Shown here: positions 54,027 through 63,530 of the stretch, one piece after another
Layout of the letters: each line of letters opens with the position of its first letter
How positions within the stretch are numbered: the stretch's first letter is position 1
NCBI RefSeq assembly: GCF_935822925.1
Contig: NZ_CAKXZS010000024.1
Coordinates: 223,796-287,795, forward strand
Direction: 5' to 3'
Length of the DNA stretch: 64,000 nt
Source of the DNA: Mesorhizobium ventifaucium
Lineage (GTDB): Bacteria; Pseudomonadota; Alphaproteobacteria; Rhizobiales; Rhizobiaceae
The notes under the pieces: generated by a model
Told to the model about the DNA's origin: nothing
Seen by the model: the letters and a program-made list of their open reading frames with translations, nothing else
The model's database searches: none
Translations under genes and position numbers: made by a program

Positions 54027-55309
54027 TCGTACCTCAGCGCTTCGACCGGATCGAGTCTGGCCGCGCGCCATGCCGGAAACAGCGTCGCCAGGAACGACAG
54101 CACCAGCGCCATCAGCACCACCGAGATCGTCTCGCTGGCGTCCATGCGGGCAGGCAACTGGCTCAGGAAGTAGAGCTCGGGATTGAACAACCTTTCGCCG
54201 GCCAGCCAGGAGAAGAACTGGCGGATGCGCTCGACGTTCAGGCAGATTACAACGCCGAGGAGGACGCCGGCGATGGTGCCCACCACGCCGATCGCCGCCC
54301 CCGTCATCAGGAAGATGCGCAGGATCGCGCCGCGCGTGGCGCCCATGGTGCGCAGGATGGCGATATCGTGGCCCTTGTCCTTCACCAGCATGATCAGCCC
54401 CGAGATGATGTTGAGTGCCGCCACCAGCACGATCAGCGTCAGGATCATAAACATGACGTTGCGCTCCACTTGCAGCGCATCGAAGAATGTCCGGTTGCGT
54501 TCTCGCCAGTCGACCATGGTGATCGGCCGCTGTGACGCCTCCTCGACCTTGGGTTTCAGCGCGTCGACATTGTCGGGATTGTCGACATAGATCTCGATCG
54601 CCTGAGCCCGGCCATCCATGTTGAAATAGAGCTGCGCTTCCGAAAACGGCATGTAGACGATGGAACTGTCATATTCCGACATGCCGACTTCGAAGATCGC
54701 CGTGACCGGATAGCCCTTCATGCGCGGGGTCGTGCCGAGCGGCGTCACATCGCCGTCGGGCGCGATCAGCGTGATCGTGTCGCCGAGCACAAGACCGAGA
54801 TTGTCAGCCATGCGGCTGCCGATGGCGACGCCCTCGCCTGTGTCGAAGCCGGCGATCGAGCCCTGCTTGATATTGTTGGCGACGATCGAAATCTTGCCCA
54901 GATCCTCGCCGCGTATGCCGCGAACCAGCGCCCCCGACCCGCCGCCGATATTGCCTTGCGCCAGGACCTGCCCGTCGATCAGAGGAATGGCGTATTGGAC
55001 GCCGGGCACGCCATTGATGCGGCCGGCAACCTGCGCATAGTCCTCCAGCGGCATGTCGAGCGGCTGCACGATCAGATGACCGTTGACACCGAGGATGCGC
55101 GTCAGGAGCTCGGCGCGAAAGCCGTTCATGACAGCCATCACGACGATCAGCGTGGCGACGCCCAGCATGATGCCGAGGAAGGAAATCGAGGCGATGACGG
55201 AGATCACCGTCTCCTTGCGGCGCGAGCGCAGATAGCGCCACGCGACCATGCGTTCGAACACGGAAAAAGCTCCGGCGGCCGGGGTTTTCACTACTGCCGC
55301 TTCGCTCAT
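54023..55309 (-). CDS. lolC: Lipoprotein-releasing system permease LolC/LolE
   Basis: This 428-residue inner-membrane permease has four helices: one near residue 31-55, and three in the C-terminal half (about 283-410), around a large periplasmic domain. It starts ERMVAWRYLRSRRKE and carries GVATLIVVMAVMNGF, typical of LolC/E. One protein probably serves as both LolC and LolE as in many alphaproteobacteria. It overlaps proS and lolD by 4 nt each. Confidence 0.93.
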
Positions 55310-56634
55310 GCGGCAGAACCGAAGCGTTTTTTCACGTCCGCAATTGGCAGCGTCTCACGCTCGCCGGTTTTGCGATTCTTGATCTCGACCTCGCCGGCGG
55401 CCACGCCGCGCGGCCCGACGATCACCTGCCACGGCAGTCCGATCAGGTCGGCGGTGGCGAACTTGCCGCCCGGCCGCTGATCGGTGTCGTCGTAGAGCAC
55501 GTCCTTGCCGACGGCGACAAACGCCGCATTGAGGTCATCGCAGACGCGGTCGCAGTCGGCGTCGCCAGCTTTCATATTGATCAGGCCGATGTCGAAAGGC
55601 GCCACCGCCTCCGGCCAGATGATGCCGTTATCGTCGTGGCTGGCCTCGATGATCGCCGCGACCAGCCGCGTCGGGCCGATGCCGTAGGAACCTCCGGAAG
55701 CAAAATGATCCTTGCCGTCGGGCCCGGTCACCTTGGCGCCCATCGGCTTCGAATATTTGTCGCCGAAATGGAAGATGTGGCCGACCTCGATGCCGCGCGC
55801 CGAGACCCGGTCGCTTGTCGCAACCTTCTCCCACGCCGCCTCGTCGTGCATCTCGTCGGTCGCCGCATAGGGCGTGGTCCATTCCTTGACGATGTCGCCG
55901 ATCTCGGCATCGTTGGAGAAGTCGGTGTCCGCCCCCGGCACATCAAGTGCGAGATAGTCGCGATGGCAATAGACCTGGCTCTCGCCGGTGTCGGCCAGGA
56001 TGATGAATTCGTGGCTGAGGTCGCCGCCGATCGGCCCGGTGTCGGCACGCATCGGGATTGCCTGCAGCCCCATGCGCGTGAACGTCCTGAGATAGGACAC
56101 GAACATCCTGTTATAGGCCGCCTTGGCGCCTGCAAAGTCGAGATCGAAGGAATAGGCGTCCTTCATCAGGAACTCTCTGCTGCGCATGACGCCGAAGCGC
56201 GGCCGCACCTCGTCGCGGAATTTCCACTGGATGTGATAGAGATTGAGCGGCAAATCCTTATAGGATTTCACATAGGCGCGGAAAATCTCGGTCACCACCT
56301 CCTCGTTGGTCGGCCCATAGAGCATGTCCCGATCCTGCCGGTCCTTGATGCGCAGCATCTCCTTGCCATAGTCATCATAGCGGCCGCTTTCGCGCCACAG
56401 CTCGGCGGACTGAATGGTCGGCATCAGGATCTCGAGCGCGCCGGCCCGGTCCTGCTCCTCGCGAACGATCCGGCAGACCTTGTCCAGCACCCTCTTGCCG
56501 AGCGGCAGCCAGGAAAAACTGCCTTGCCCCTGCTGGCGGATCATGCCGGCGCGCAGCATCAGCCGGTGCGAGACGATTTCGGCCTCGCGCGGATTTTCTT
56601 TAAGGATAGGCAGGAAATAGCGCGACAAACGCAT
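55306..56634 (-). CDS. proS: Prolyl-tRNA synthetase
   Basis: This 442-residue class II synthetase of the short alphaproteobacterial type lacks the ~180-residue editing insertion of E. coli ProRS. Motif 2 (YHIQWKFRDEVRPRFGVMRSREFLMKD, split near residues 137-160) and motif 3 (GSYGIGPTRLVAA) are present. ATG 56634 (MRLSRYFLPIL) is the usual family start; frames upstream add ~26 atypical residues. It precedes lolC with a 4-nt overlap. Confidence 0.94.
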   Translation of the reverse strand: MRLSRYFLPILKENPREAEIVSHRLMLRAGMIRQQGQGSFSWLPLGKRVLDKVCRIVREEQDRAGALEILMPTIQSAELWRESGRYDDYGKEMLRIKDRQDRDMLYGPTNEEVVTEIFRAYVKSYKDLPLNLYHIQWKFRDEVRPRFGVMRSREFLMKDAYSFDLDFAGAKAAYNRMFVSYLRTFTRMGLQAIPMRADTGPIGGDLSHEFIILADTGESQVYCHRDYLALDVPGADTDFSNDAEIGDIVKEWTTPYAATDEMHDEAAWEKVATSDRVSARGIEVGHIFHFGDKYSKPMGAKVTGPDGKDHFASGGSYGIGPTRLVAAIIEASHDDNGIIWPEAVAPFDIGLINMKAGDADCDRVCDDLNAAFVAVGKDVLYDDTDQRPGGKFATADLIGLPWQVIVGPRGVAAGEVEIKNRKTGERETLPIADVKKRFGSAA

Positions 56635-56880
56635 GGACTGGTCCGTGAGAGAGAGGATTGCCGCACCGGAATCGGCGCAGCGCAGGCTTGCTTGCTCCGG
56701 CTTCATAGCCATTTCATGACGGAATGGAAACCCGCCCCCTGGGGGTCAACTGGGCCCCCCACTGGGCGTCGCAAAGGCGCCGCAGTGCCGCGTTCGCCTT
56801 GCTGGTCGTTTCGCAAGCAACGCCTGCCATACTATTGTGCAGTGCAGCACGAGATTGCTTATTTCCGGGCAAAATTCTGC

Positions 56881-56908
56881 GTGACATTTTCACCCGGCTT
56901 GGTCTAAT
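56881..56908 (+). promoter_or_regulatory. Putative sigma-70 promoter for the sRNA
   Basis: GTGACA (56881-56886) and TCTAAT (56903-56908) are separated by 16 bases. They stand ~6 bases before the expected 5' end of the RNA that finishes at the terminator 57037-57065. Confidence 0.5.
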
Positions 56909-56914
56909 GTGCGC

Positions 56915-57065
56915 CGATAACCGAGAGGGCGGAAAGAAATCTGCTCTCCTACGCGGTCAAAGTCTTGGGAGGATGCGATCTAGGCGCGGTTACTCGCTGC
57001 CGCCGAATACCGGAAACAGATCGGACGCGTTTAAATTGCAAGGCCTCGTGCCTTGCATTTTTTTT
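56915..57065 (+). ncRNA. alpha-r9-like (Smr9C-type) trans-acting sRNA
   Basis: A ~151-nt transcript is predicted from a sigma-70-like promoter to a strong intrinsic terminator (57037-57065: TGCAAGGC stem, CTCGT loop, GCCTTGCA, then eight T). It lies on the strand opposite to proS and DUF1467, in the gap between them; no coding frame fits. From memory, the S. meliloti sRNA Smr9C (alpha-r9 family, ~149 nt) lies between proS and the neighbouring SMc01933 gene, so position, strand and size agree. Sequence comparison was not done. Confidence 0.7.
57037..57065 (+). terminator. Intrinsic terminator of the sRNA
   Basis: TGCAAGGC (57037-57044) pairs with GCCTTGCA (57050-57057) around CTCGT and is followed by eight T (57058-57065). 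It points in the plus direction where no protein gene is found upstream. Confidence 0.9.
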
Positions 57066-57166
57066 GTGCAATCATTTGGTTAGCACGACAAATTGCCAAA
57101 TCACTTACGCAACGTCAGCACAGCGGGTTCGAAAACAACCGGCATCGGTTCTTCCGGCCTGGAATT

Positions 57167-57451
57167 CTAGTTTTCGGGACTTTGGCTGAAATCCGGTACG
57201 ATGTGCGGGATGTCGTCGATGCCGAGGCCGAGCCCCCTCGTAATGCCATAAAAGATGCCAAGCAGAACCAGCGTGACGATCGTTGTCCGCAGCACCGCGC
57301 GCAGCATATGCGGTCCGCGCGGCGCGCTGGATACCGTGCCCAGCGTCACATCCTCATCCTCGTCCTGCGTCCTCAGGCTGAACGGCAGGATGGCGAACAG
57401 CACCACCCACCATGTGATGAAGAACAGGGCGAGAAATGAAACCCAGCTCAT
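57167..57451 (-). CDS. DUF1467 family membrane protein
   Basis: This 94-residue protein has two hydrophobic helices (about residues 5-25 and 54-75) with the conserved FITWWVVLFAILPFSLRTQ (11-29), the family mark of DUF1467. The linker is acidic (DEDEDV). ATG 57451 overlaps the stop of mce by 4 nt. The family is widespread in alphaproteobacteria and has no known function. Confidence 0.88.
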   Translation of the reverse strand: MSWVSFLALFFITWWVVLFAILPFSLRTQDEDEDVTLGTVSSAPRGPHMLRAVLRTTIVTLVLLGIFYGITRGLGLGIDDIPHIVPDFSQSPEN

Positions 57452-57852
57452 GCTTGCTCCAGTTCGACCAGCGTGCCGAAGAAATCCTTGGGATGCAGGA
57501 ACAGCACCGGCTTGCCGTGCGCGCCGGTCTTCGGATTGCCGTCACCCAGGACGCGGGCGCCCCTGGCCTTGAGGTGATCACGCGCAGCAAGAATGTCGTC
57601 GACCTCATAGCACAGATGATGCATGCCGCCCGAGGGGTTCTTCTCGAGGAATGCCGCGATCGGCGAACCCTCGCCAAGCGGCTCCAGCAATTCGATCTTG
57701 GTGTTGCCGACATCGACGAACACCACCGTCACGCCATGCTCCGGCAGCGCCTGCGGCGCGGTCACCCGAGCGCCGAGCGTGTCGCGATAAGCCGCTGTCG
57801 CCGCGGCCAGATCAGGCACGGCAAGCGCGACATGGTTAAGGCGTCCAAGCAT
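57448..57852 (-). CDS. mce: Methylmalonyl-CoA epimerase
   Basis: This 134-residue VOC-fold epimerase interconverts (R)- and (S)-methylmalonyl-CoA. Metal ligands: His7 (LNHVAL), His79 (GMHHLCYEV) and Glu130 (LVELEQA); NTKIELLEPLG and LFLHPKDFFG are typical. It is coupled to DUF1467 and follows rnj across a palindromic gap. The mutase gene is not in the window. Confidence 0.93.
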   Translation of the reverse strand: MLGRLNHVALAVPDLAAATAAYRDTLGARVTAPQALPEHGVTVVFVDVGNTKIELLEPLGEGSPIAAFLEKNPSGGMHHLCYEVDDILAARDHLKARGARVLGDGNPKTGAHGKPVLFLHPKDFFGTLVELEQA

Positions 57853-57866
57853 TGGAACTCCGTGGA

Positions 57867-57982
57867 AAGTTAGGGAGTAGGGAATAAGGCAGTAGGGGAG
57901 TAGGGGAAAACAAGTCCGCAGGTTAACCGCAAAGCTATTTGCTCTTCCCTACTCCCTTACTGCCCTACTCCCCTACTCCCTT
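57867..57982. repeat. Inverted repeat of AGTAGGGG units between rnj and mce
   Basis: The left arm (about 57867-57907) holds GGGAGTAGGG, GGCAGTAGGGGAGTAGGGG; the right arm (57946-57982) is the complement (CCCTACTCCCTTACTGCCC, CCCCTACTCCC). It is short-tandem in character and can form a large hairpin in the mce mRNA leader. Confidence 0.85.
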
Positions 57983-57987
57983 GTTCG

Positions 57988-59658
57988 TCACCTGGTGACG
58001 AACACTGTCACCAGCGGCTTCTTGCCCCAGGCTTCATTGGCGGCGCCACGGACGGCGCGGCGCACTGCCTCCTGCACGAGATCGAGGTCTTTTCGGCGCT
58101 GACGGGGGATGGAGTCCACCGCGCCGATTGCCGCATCGATCATCAGGTCTTCTAGGCTCTCGCCGCGGCCATCGGCCTCGGCGACGCCGATGGCGACCAG
58201 ATCGGGATCGCCGGCCAGCTCATATTTGTCATCGAGCACGACATTGACCGCGACATGGCCGGCGAAAGACAGCTTGCGCCGGTCGCGAATGCCCATCGCC
58301 TGATCGGTGCCGATCAGCCTGCCGTCCTTGTAGATGCGGCCGAACGGCACCTGGTCGATGATCGTCGCCGCACCGGGATAGAGCCGCAGCATGTCGCCGT
58401 CGCGCACCTGCGCCACCTGGCCGATGCCGGACACCGACATAAGCGATCCCTGCGCCACCAGGTGCGCCGCCTCGCCATGCACGGGGACGCCGATCTGCGG
58501 GCGCACCCATTCATACATCTGGCGCAACTCGCTGCGGCGCGGATGGCCCGAGACATGCACCAGCGCATCGCCGTCCTCGATGATCTTGATGCCGAGATCG
58601 ATCAGACGGTTCTTGATCTCGAGGATACCCTTCTCGTTGCCGGGAATGGTGCGCGAGGAAAACACCACCGTGTCGCCTGCCGTCAGCGACACCGATTTCA
58701 TCTCCTCGCGCGACAGTTTCGCCAGTGCCGCAAGCGGCTCGCCCTGGCTGCCGGTGCAGATGATGACGAGGTTTTCGCGCGGGATGAAGCCAAAGTCCTC
58801 CTCGGCGATGAATTCGGGCAGCCCATCCATGTAACCGAGCTCGCCGGCAACATCGATGACGCGCTTCAGCGAGCGGCCGAGCACCAGGCACTGCCGGCCG
58901 GCATCGCGTGCCGCCTTGGCAATGGAGACGATGCGTCCGACATTGGAGGAAAACGTGGTGACCGCAACGCGGCCCTTGGCGCTTTGGATGACGCCCTTGA
59001 GGCCCTCGCCAACCGCGACTTCCGACGGCGACACCCCTTCCCGCAGCGCATTGGTGGAATCGCAGATCAGCGCCAGCACGCCCTTGTCGCCGTAGGCGCG
59101 GAAGCGCGCTTCGTCGGTCAGCGGCCCGATCGTCGGCGCCGGATCGATCTTCCAGTCGCCGGTGTGGATGACGGTGCCGGCCGGCGAGGTGATCGCCAGC
59201 GACATCGGTTCGGGAATTGAATGCGCGACCGGGATGGCCTCGATCTCGAACGGGCCGACGCTGAACTTTTCGCCGGCGCGGTAGATCGTCACCGGGATCT
59301 TTGGTGCGCCCTGCTCGCCCTGCCGCTTGGCTTCCAGCAATCCAGCGCCGAACGGCGTCATCCAGACCGGCGCCTTGAGCCTCGGCCATGTGTCGAGCAG
59401 CGCGCCGTAATGGTCCTCATGCGCGTGCGTGATGACGATGCCGCGCAGGTTGGCGACGTTCTCCTCGATGAAGCGCGTGTCGGGCAGCACCAGGTCGACT
59501 CCAGGCAGGCTGGCATCGGGAAAGGTCACGCCGACATCGATGACGATCCATTCGCGTGCATTGGCCGGGCCGTAGCCATAGAGGGCGAAGTTCATGCCGA
59601 TCTCGCCGACGCCGCCAAGCGGCACGAAAACGAGTTCGGCGTTTTCCGCTGTCGCCAT
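57988..59658 (-). CDS. rnj: Ribonuclease J
   Basis: This 556-residue metallo-beta-lactamase/beta-CASP ribonuclease trims and degrades mRNA and matures rRNA. The zinc motif HAHEDHYG is at 78-85; the later GTGSQGE-like segment is ICTGSQGEPLAA, and the beta-CASP motif HVSGHPRRSELRQM follows. ATG 59658 (MATAENAEL) is preferred over ATG 59664; AGGAAAGGA precedes both. It is adjacent to birA. Length is normal. Confidence 0.94.
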   Translation of the reverse strand: MATAENAELVFVPLGGVGEIGMNFALYGYGPANAREWIVIDVGVTFPDASLPGVDLVLPDTRFIEENVANLRGIVITHAHEDHYGALLDTWPRLKAPVWMTPFGAGLLEAKRQGEQGAPKIPVTIYRAGEKFSVGPFEIEAIPVAHSIPEPMSLAITSPAGTVIHTGDWKIDPAPTIGPLTDEARFRAYGDKGVLALICDSTNALREGVSPSEVAVGEGLKGVIQSAKGRVAVTTFSSNVGRIVSIAKAARDAGRQCLVLGRSLKRVIDVAGELGYMDGLPEFIAEEDFGFIPRENLVIICTGSQGEPLAALAKLSREEMKSVSLTAGDTVVFSSRTIPGNEKGILEIKNRLIDLGIKIIEDGDALVHVSGHPRRSELRQMYEWVRPQIGVPVHGEAAHLVAQGSLMSVSGIGQVAQVRDGDMLRLYPGAATIIDQVPFGRIYKDGRLIGTDQAMGIRDRRKLSFAGHVAVNVVLDDKYELAGDPDLVAIGVAEADGRGESLEDLMIDAAIGAVDSIPRQRRKDLDLVQEAVRRAVRGAANEAWGKKPLVTVFVTR

Positions 59659-59742
59659 GATCATTCCTTTCCTGGCCGGTCAACCCAAGCCCGTCAAAAC
59701 CTCGGGCCAGTCAAACCTGAACCCGTCAAAAACCTTGGCCTG

Positions 59743-60564
59743 TTAAACATGGGCCGACGCGACCGCACCGAAATGCACGTCGCCGGCGGCGATCGTCAGA
59801 ACCGAACCTTCATCGTCGCGGATCACGAAACGGCAGTCCTCGTCAATGGTCTCGAACGTGCCGCGCACCACATTACCGTCAATTCTGACAGCAACCTGCC
59901 CACCAAGCCCTGCCGCGCGCGCTAGCCAGCGCCGCCTGACGGCGGACAGCCCGCGCCCATCGTTCCACAGCCGCGCATTCTCGCTCCAGGCATCCGACAG
60001 CGCCAGAAACAATGTCTCGGCATCGCAAGCAGCGCCCAGCGCGCTAAGCGATGTCGCGGGATAAGGCAAATCCTTGGGGTATGCCACAACATTGACACCG
60101 ATGCCCACCGCCACCGCAAAGCGATCGCCTTCGAGTACCGCCGATTCCAGCAGGATGCCGGCAAGCTTGGCGCCGGAGGCGAGCACATCGTTCGGCCATT
60201 TCAGCTCGAAACGGTTTTTTCCATCGCTGCCGCCGTCGAGGCCGATCGCGATCCTGCCCTTCGGCACGACGGCGTCGAGCGCATCGGCCAGCGCCAGCCC
60301 GGCGACGAAGCCGAGCGTCGCGGCCAGGCGAAGCTCGGCATTGGTGACCACCAGCAGCGTCGCCGCCAGATTGCCCTCGGGCGTCGCCCAGACCCGGCCG
60401 CGCCGGCCACGCCCGCTTTCCTGCTTTTTCGAAACGACCCAGAGCTTGCCCGGATCTCCCGCCCGCGCATGGTCGAGCGCCAGCGCATTGGTGGAACCGA
60501 CCGTGTCATGTGCCTCGAGCCGGAACCCTTCCGAGGCCGCTGTTGGAGCCAGCCGAAATGCCAT
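59743..60564 (-). CDS. birA: Biotin-[acetyl-CoA-carboxylase] ligase BirA
   Basis: This 273-residue biotin protein ligase is of the short type without the DNA-binding N-terminal domain. GSTN and ESGRGRRGRVW (biotin/ATP loop) and FELKWPNDVL are present, with a small C-terminal domain. ATG 60564 is four bases after the nuoN stop; upstream frames overlap nuoN. It belongs to the nuoN-birA-rnj order of rhizobia. Confidence 0.94.
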   Translation of the reverse strand: MAFRLAPTAASEGFRLEAHDTVGSTNALALDHARAGDPGKLWVVSKKQESGRGRRGRVWATPEGNLAATLLVVTNAELRLAATLGFVAGLALADALDAVVPKGRIAIGLDGGSDGKNRFELKWPNDVLASGAKLAGILLESAVLEGDRFAVAVGIGVNVVAYPKDLPYPATSLSALGAACDAETLFLALSDAWSENARLWNDGRGLSAVRRRWLARAAGLGGQVAVRIDGNVVRGTFETIDEDCRFVIRDDEGSVLTIAAGDVHFGAVASAHV

Positions 60565-60568
60565 CCCG

Positions 60569-62005
60569 TCAGAAGAATGTCTTGGCGGCGGCTTCGGCAT
60601 AGGTGCCGATCGGCCCGCCGATCAGCACATAGAACAGCACGAAGGCGCCGCAGACGCCAAGCACGACGCGAAGCTCGGTCGCCATCGGCACGAAGCCGCC
60701 GACCGGTTCGTCGAACCACATGATCTTGATGATCCGCAGATAATAATAAGCGCCCACCACCGAGGCCAGCACGCCAATGATCGCCAGCGCGTAGAGGTTG
60801 GCGTTGATGGCGGCAAGGAACACGTACCACTTCCCCCAGAAGCCGGCGAGCGGCGGAATGCCGGCCAGCGAGAACATCAGGATGGTCAGGATCGTCGCCA
60901 TGATCGGATTGGTCGACGACAGGCCGGCGAGATCGCTGATCTGTTCGACATTGCCTTCCTTGCGCCGCATGGCGAGGATGAAGGCGAAGGTGCCGAGCGT
61001 CATCACCAGATAGATCAGCATGTAGATGGCGACGCCGCGCACGCCGGCCTGGCTGTTGGCGGCGAGGCCGACCAGGGCGTAGCCCATATGGCCGATCGAA
61101 GAATAGGCCATCAGCCGCTTGATGTTGGTCTGGCCGATCGCCGCGAAGGCGCCGAGCAGCATCGAGGCAATCGAGATGAAGACGATGATCTGCTGCCAGT
61201 CGGCGGCGATTGGCTTGAAGGCGTCCATGGTGACGCGCACGATCAGCGCCATTGCCGCCATCTTCGGCGCCGCGGCGAGGAAGGCCGTCACCGGCGTCGG
61301 CGCGCCTTCATAGACGTCGGGCGTCCACATGTGGAACGGCACCGCCGATATCTTGAAGGCGAGGCCGGCCAGCACGAAGACCAGGCCGAAGACCAGGCCA
61401 AGCTGCCGCTCGCCGCCGCCCAGCGCCGTGGCGATCTCCTGGAAACCGGTGTTGCCGGTGTAGCCGTAGACGAGGCTGATGCCGTAAAGCAGCATGCCCG
61501 ACGACAGCGCGCCGAGGACGAAATATTTCAACCCCGCCTCGGTCGAGCGCAGATTGTCCCGGTTGATCGCCGCCAGCACGTAGATTGCCAGCGACTGCAG
61601 TTCGAGGCCGAGATAAAGCCCGATCATGCCGTTGGCCGAGATCATCAGCATCATGCCGAGCGTGCACAGCAGGATCAGCACCGGATACTCGAAGTTGTCG
61701 AAATGCTCCGCCTTGGCGAAGCGCATCGACATGACCAGTGTCACCGCCGATCCGATCAGCGCCAGCACCTTCATGAAGCGGGCGAAGGGATCCTGGACGA
61801 AGGCTTCGCCGTAAGCGTTGCCCTGTCCGGTGGAAAAGATCGTCCAGACGCCGGCAATCACCAGGACGGCGACGGCAAGGCCGCTCACCGTGGTGGTGGT
61901 GTTGGCGCGCGAATAGGCGCCGAGCATCAGCAGCGCCAGGGCGCCGACGGCGAGGATCAGCTCTGGCGTCGACAGCGACAGGCTGGAGAGAAGGTCCGGC
62001 GTCAT
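60569..62005 (-). CDS. nuoN: NADH-quinone oxidoreductase subunit N
   Basis: This 478-residue Mrp-type antiporter subunit of respiratory complex I has about 14 helices; YFVLGALSSGMLLYG with the conserved Lys and FKISAVPFHMWTPDVYEGAP are in place. It belongs to the proton-pumping membrane arm. GGGAGG lies before ATG 62005; the frame above it overlaps nuoM. It is the last nuo gene here. Confidence 0.96.
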   Translation of the reverse strand: MTPDLLSSLSLSTPELILAVGALALLMLGAYSRANTTTTVSGLAVAVLVIAGVWTIFSTGQGNAYGEAFVQDPFARFMKVLALIGSAVTLVMSMRFAKAEHFDNFEYPVLILLCTLGMMLMISANGMIGLYLGLELQSLAIYVLAAINRDNLRSTEAGLKYFVLGALSSGMLLYGISLVYGYTGNTGFQEIATALGGGERQLGLVFGLVFVLAGLAFKISAVPFHMWTPDVYEGAPTPVTAFLAAAPKMAAMALIVRVTMDAFKPIAADWQQIIVFISIASMLLGAFAAIGQTNIKRLMAYSSIGHMGYALVGLAANSQAGVRGVAIYMLIYLVMTLGTFAFILAMRRKEGNVEQISDLAGLSSTNPIMATILTILMFSLAGIPPLAGFWGKWYVFLAAINANLYALAIIGVLASVVGAYYYLRIIKIMWFDEPVGGFVPMATELRVVLGVCGAFVLFYVLIGGPIGTYAEAAAKTFF

Positions 62006-62024
62006 GGTTCGCAAACCTCCCGGG

Positions 62025-63530
62025 TCAGTTCGCCGCCGCGGTCTGCGCGGTGTCGATGGATGCGGTGACATTGGTGACGAGCGCCTTGACCGATGCGGCG
62101 GTCGCGTCGAAGACCGGCGCCGGGTAGACGCCGAAGAAGATGACCAGCGCGGCCAGCGGATAGATGATCACCTTCTCGCGCGTCGACAGGTCGAGCAGGC
62201 CTTTCAGGCTGTCCTTCGTCAGCGCGCCGAAGATCACCCGGCGATACAGCCAAAGCGCATAGGCCGCCGACAGAATAACGCCGGTGGCGGCGAAGAACGC
62301 CACCCAGGTGTTGACCCGGAACACGCCGAGCATGGTCAGGAACTCGCCGACGAAGCCGCTGGTGCCGGGCAGGCCGACATTGGCCATGGTGAAGATCATG
62401 AACACGGTGGCGTATTTCGGCATGTTGTTGACCAGCCCGCCATAGGCGTCGATGTCGCGCGTGTGCATGCGGTCGTAGATGACGCCGACGCAGAGGAACA
62501 GCGCGCCGGAGACCAGACCGTGCGACAGCATCTGGAAGATCGCCCCCTGGACGCCTTCCTGGTTCATCGCGAAGATCCCCATGGTGACGAAGCCCATGTG
62601 GGCGACCGACGAATAGGCGATCAGCTTCTTCATGTCCTCCTGCATCAACGCCACCAGCGAGGTGTAGATGATGGCGACGACGGACAGCGCGAAGACCAGC
62701 GGCGCAAACATCTCCGAGGCGATCGGAAACATCGGCAAGGAGAAGCGCAGGAAGCCATATCCGCCCATCTTGAGCAGGATGGCGGCCAGGATGACCGAAC
62801 CGGCCGTCGGCGCCTCGACATGGGCGTCCGGCAGCCAGGTGTGCACCGGCCACATCGGCATCTTCACGGCGAAAGACGCGAAGAAGGCGAGCCATAGCCA
62901 AGTCTGCATGGAGGCTGGGAAGTTGTGCGTCAGTAGCGTCGGGATGTCGGTGGTGCCGGACTGGAAGAACATCGCCATGATGGCGAGCAGCATCAGCACC
63001 GAGCCGGCCAGCGTATAGAGGAAGAACTTGAACGAGGCGTAGACGCGCCGCTTGCCACCCCATACGCCGATGATGATGAACATTGGGATCAGACCGGCTT
63101 CGAAGAAGACGTAGAACAAAACGATGTCGAGCGCGCAGAACACGCCGATCATCAGCGTCTCCAGCAGCAGGAACGCGATCATGTAGGCCTTGACGCGCTT
63201 CTCGATAGATTCCCACGAAGCCAGGATGCAGAGCGGCATCAGGAAGGTGGTCAGGATGACGAACAGCATGGAGATGCCGTCGACGCCCATATGGTAGGAG
63301 ATGCCGGAATCCAGCCAGGCAAACTTCTCGACGAACTGGAAGCCGGGCTCCGCATTGTCGAAGCCGGTCCAGATGAACAGCGAGATGATGAAAGTGATGC
63401 TCGTCGTCCACAACGCAATGGCGCGGATGTTGCGGCGGGCATTCTCGCTGTCGTCATTGATCACCAGAATGAACAGCACACCAACCAGCGGCAGGAAGGT
63501 GACCAGCGAGAGGATCGGCCAGGCGGTCAT
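62025..63530 (-). CDS. nuoM: NADH-quinone oxidoreductase subunit M
   Basis: This 501-residue antiporter-like membrane subunit of complex I has ~14 helices, FFEAGLIPMFIIIGVWGG with the conserved Glu, FKFFLYTLAGS, and HTWLPDAHVEAPTAGSV with conserved Lys/His residues. ATG 63530 overlaps the nuoL stop by one base. It pairs with nuoN (19 nt apart). Confidence 0.96.
   Translation of the reverse strand: MTAWPILSLVTFLPLVGVLFILVINDDSENARRNIRAIALWTTSITFIISLFIWTGFDNAEPGFQFVEKFAWLDSGISYHMGVDGISMLFVILTTFLMPLCILASWESIEKRVKAYMIAFLLLETLMIGVFCALDIVLFYVFFEAGLIPMFIIIGVWGGKRRVYASFKFFLYTLAGSVLMLLAIMAMFFQSGTTDIPTLLTHNFPASMQTWLWLAFFASFAVKMPMWPVHTWLPDAHVEAPTAGSVILAAILLKMGGYGFLRFSLPMFPIASEMFAPLVFALSVVAIIYTSLVALMQEDMKKLIAYSSVAHMGFVTMGIFAMNQEGVQGAIFQMLSHGLVSGALFLCVGVIYDRMHTRDIDAYGGLVNNMPKYATVFMIFTMANVGLPGTSGFVGEFLTMLGVFRVNTWVAFFAATGVILSAAYALWLYRRVIFGALTKDSLKGLLDLSTREKVIIYPLAALVIFFGVYPAPVFDATAASVKALVTNVTASIDTAQTAAAN

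Noticed and set aside
60074..62068. A 664-codon plus-strand frame over nuoN and birA
   Set aside because: Composition is rich in Arg, Asp, Gln and His, and it lies opposite two clear genes with conserved motifs.
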